Shown here: positions 62,871 through 64,000 of the stretch, one piece after another | Layout of the letters: each line of letters opens with the position of its first letter | How positions within the stretch are numbered: position 1 is the first letter of the stretch | Assembly: GCA_949358305.1 (NCBI GenBank) | Contig: OX442316.1 | Location: 3,162,001 to 3,226,000 of the forward strand | Length of the DNA: 64,000 bases | Reading direction: 5' to 3' | DNA from: Strigamia acuminata | Taxonomy: Eukaryota > Arthropoda > Chilopoda > Geophilomorpha > Linotaeniidae | The notes under the pieces: generated by a model | What the model was told of the DNA's origin: nothing | The model's input: the letters and a program-made list of their open reading frames with translations, nothing else | Database searches by the model: none | Position numbers and translations under genes: made by a program

Positions 62871-64000
62871 AGTGCATTTCTAGGCAAGAAAAGTGCATTT
62901 CTAGTCAAGGAAAGTGCATTTCTAGGCAAGAAAAGTGCATTTCTAGGCAAGAAAAGTGCATTTCTAGGCAAGAAAAGTGCATTTCTAGGCAAGAAAAGTG
63001 CATTTCTAGGCAAGAAAAGTGCATTTCTAGGCAAGAAAAGTGCATTTCTAGGCAAGAAAAGTGCATTTCTAGGCAAGAAAAGTGCATTTCTAGGCAAGAA
63101 AAGTGCATTTCTAGGCAAGAAAAGTGCATTTCTAGGCAAGAAAAGTGCATTTCTAGGCAAGAAAAGTGCATTTCTAGGCAAGAAAAGTGCATTTCTAGGC
63201 AAGAAAAGTGCATTTCTAGGCAAGAAAAGTGCATTTCTAGGCAAGAAAAGTGCATTTCTAGGCAAGAAAAGTGCATTTCTAGGCAAGAAAAGTGCATTTC
63301 TAGGCAAGAAAAGTGCATTTCTAGGCAAGAAAAGTGCATTTCTAGGCAAGAAAAGTGCATTTCTAGGCAAGAAAAGTGCATTTCTAGGCAAGAAAAGTGC
63401 ATTTCTAGGCAAGAAAAGTGCATTTCTAGGCAAGAAAAGTGCATTTCTAGGCAAGAAAAGTGCATTTCTAGGCAAGAAAAGTGCATTTCTAGGCAAGAAA
63501 AGTGCATTTCTAGGCAAGAAAAGTGCATTTCTAGGCAAGAAAAGTGCATTTCTAGGCAAGAAAAGTGCATTTCTAGGCAAGAAAAGTGCATTTCTAGGCA
63601 AGAAAAGTGCATTTCTAGGCAAGAAAAGTGCATTTCTAGGCAAGAAAAGTGCATTTCTAGGCAAGAAAAGTGCATTTCTAGGCAAGAAAAGTGCATTTCT
63701 AGGCAAGAAAAGTGCATTTCTAGGCAAGAAAAGTGCATTTCTAGGCAAGAAAAGTGCATTTCTAGGCAAGAAAAGTGCATTTCTAGGCAAGAAAAGTGCA
63801 TTTCTAGGCAAGAAAAGTGCATTTCTAGGCAAGAAAAGTGCATTTCTAGGCAAGAAAAGTGCATTTCTAGGCAAGAAAAGTGCATTTCTAGGCAAGAAAA
63901 GTGCATTTCTAGGCAAGAAAAGTGCATTTCTAGGCAAGAAAAGTGCATTTCTAGGCAAGAAAAGTGCATTTCTAGGCAAGAAAAGTGCATTTCTAGGCAA
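62871..64000. repeat. Homogeneous 21-bp minisatellite running off the right edge
   Basis: More than 50 copies of AAGAAAAGTGCATTTCTAGG plus C, virtually identical from about 62920 to the end. Because 21 is a multiple of three and no stop occurs on the minus strand in two frames, it yields open frames of 361 and 394 codons that are not genes. It lies in an intron of the large Rab gene. Confidence 0.96.

Noticed and set aside
62816-64000. Open frames of 361 and 394 codons with 7-residue repeats
   Set aside because: A stop-free 21-bp tandem repeat in an intron; open in more than one frame, no start context.
62630-64000. CRISPR array
   Set aside because: The repeats are directly tandem with no unique spacers, in a eukaryotic intron.

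Overview
The window is AT-rich eukaryotic nuclear DNA from an animal, most likely an invertebrate bilaterian. Genes are split by short GT-AG introns, there are no operons or Shine-Dalgarno sites, and the gene set is metazoan: INPP5F/Sac2, alpha/epsilon-sarcoglycan, Twist, calpain, PGAP1, DNAJC1, RBM33 and a CRACR2A/RASEF-type large Rab GTPase. I lean towards an arthropod, but no sequence here proves the phylum. Exons were assembled by eye from splice signals and from recalled family consensus, so all junctions are predictions.

Layout. 1-5187 (-): INPP5F/Sac2, 18 exons visible, 3' end off the left edge. 5675-7473 (-): sarcoglycan. 7597-9090 (-): an intronless, unrecognised 497-residue helical protein. 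9876-10292 (-): intronless Twist. 10660-12250: minisatellites. 12772-13808 (+): three tiny exons encoding a 71-residue secreted, possibly neuropeptide-like precursor. 14773-19872 (+): a calpain with a complete catalytic triad but no C-terminal EF-hand or C2 domain. 20830-26659 (-): PGAP1. 28375-36033 (+): three tandem paralogues of a secreted 8-cysteine protein in a repeat-rich block. 37088-39640: nested DNA transposons. 39938-42518 (-): DNAJC1. 46581-52676 (-): RBM33. 53554-58383 (-): an apparently intact Ty3/Gypsy retrotransposon with identical LTRs. 58385-62472 (-): the CRACR2A/RASEF-like GTPase, running off the right edge through a 21-bp minisatellite.

Four themes stand out. (1) The Ty3 element landed exactly on the stop codon of the GTPase gene: the 5-bp target duplication contains the TGA, the coding frame is intact, and the native 3' UTR now lies about 4.8 kb away behind the element. 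(2) Many non-autonomous DNA elements can be delimited to the base by TA, TAA, 7-bp or 8-bp target duplications, several with an empty site visible elsewhere in the same window. One in a calpain intron carries what looks like a captured exon. (3) Almost every long intron owns its own minisatellite, often with a unit near 20-21 bp, unrelated in sequence to the others. (4) Two secreted-protein loci (the 71-residue precursor and the 8-Cys tandem trio) are unrecognised and are the best candidates for undescribed biology.

The named genes do not form one pathway. Several act in membrane traffic or the secretory system (INPP5F on endosomes, PGAP1 and DNAJC1 in the ER, the large Rab), which I regard as coincidence of location.
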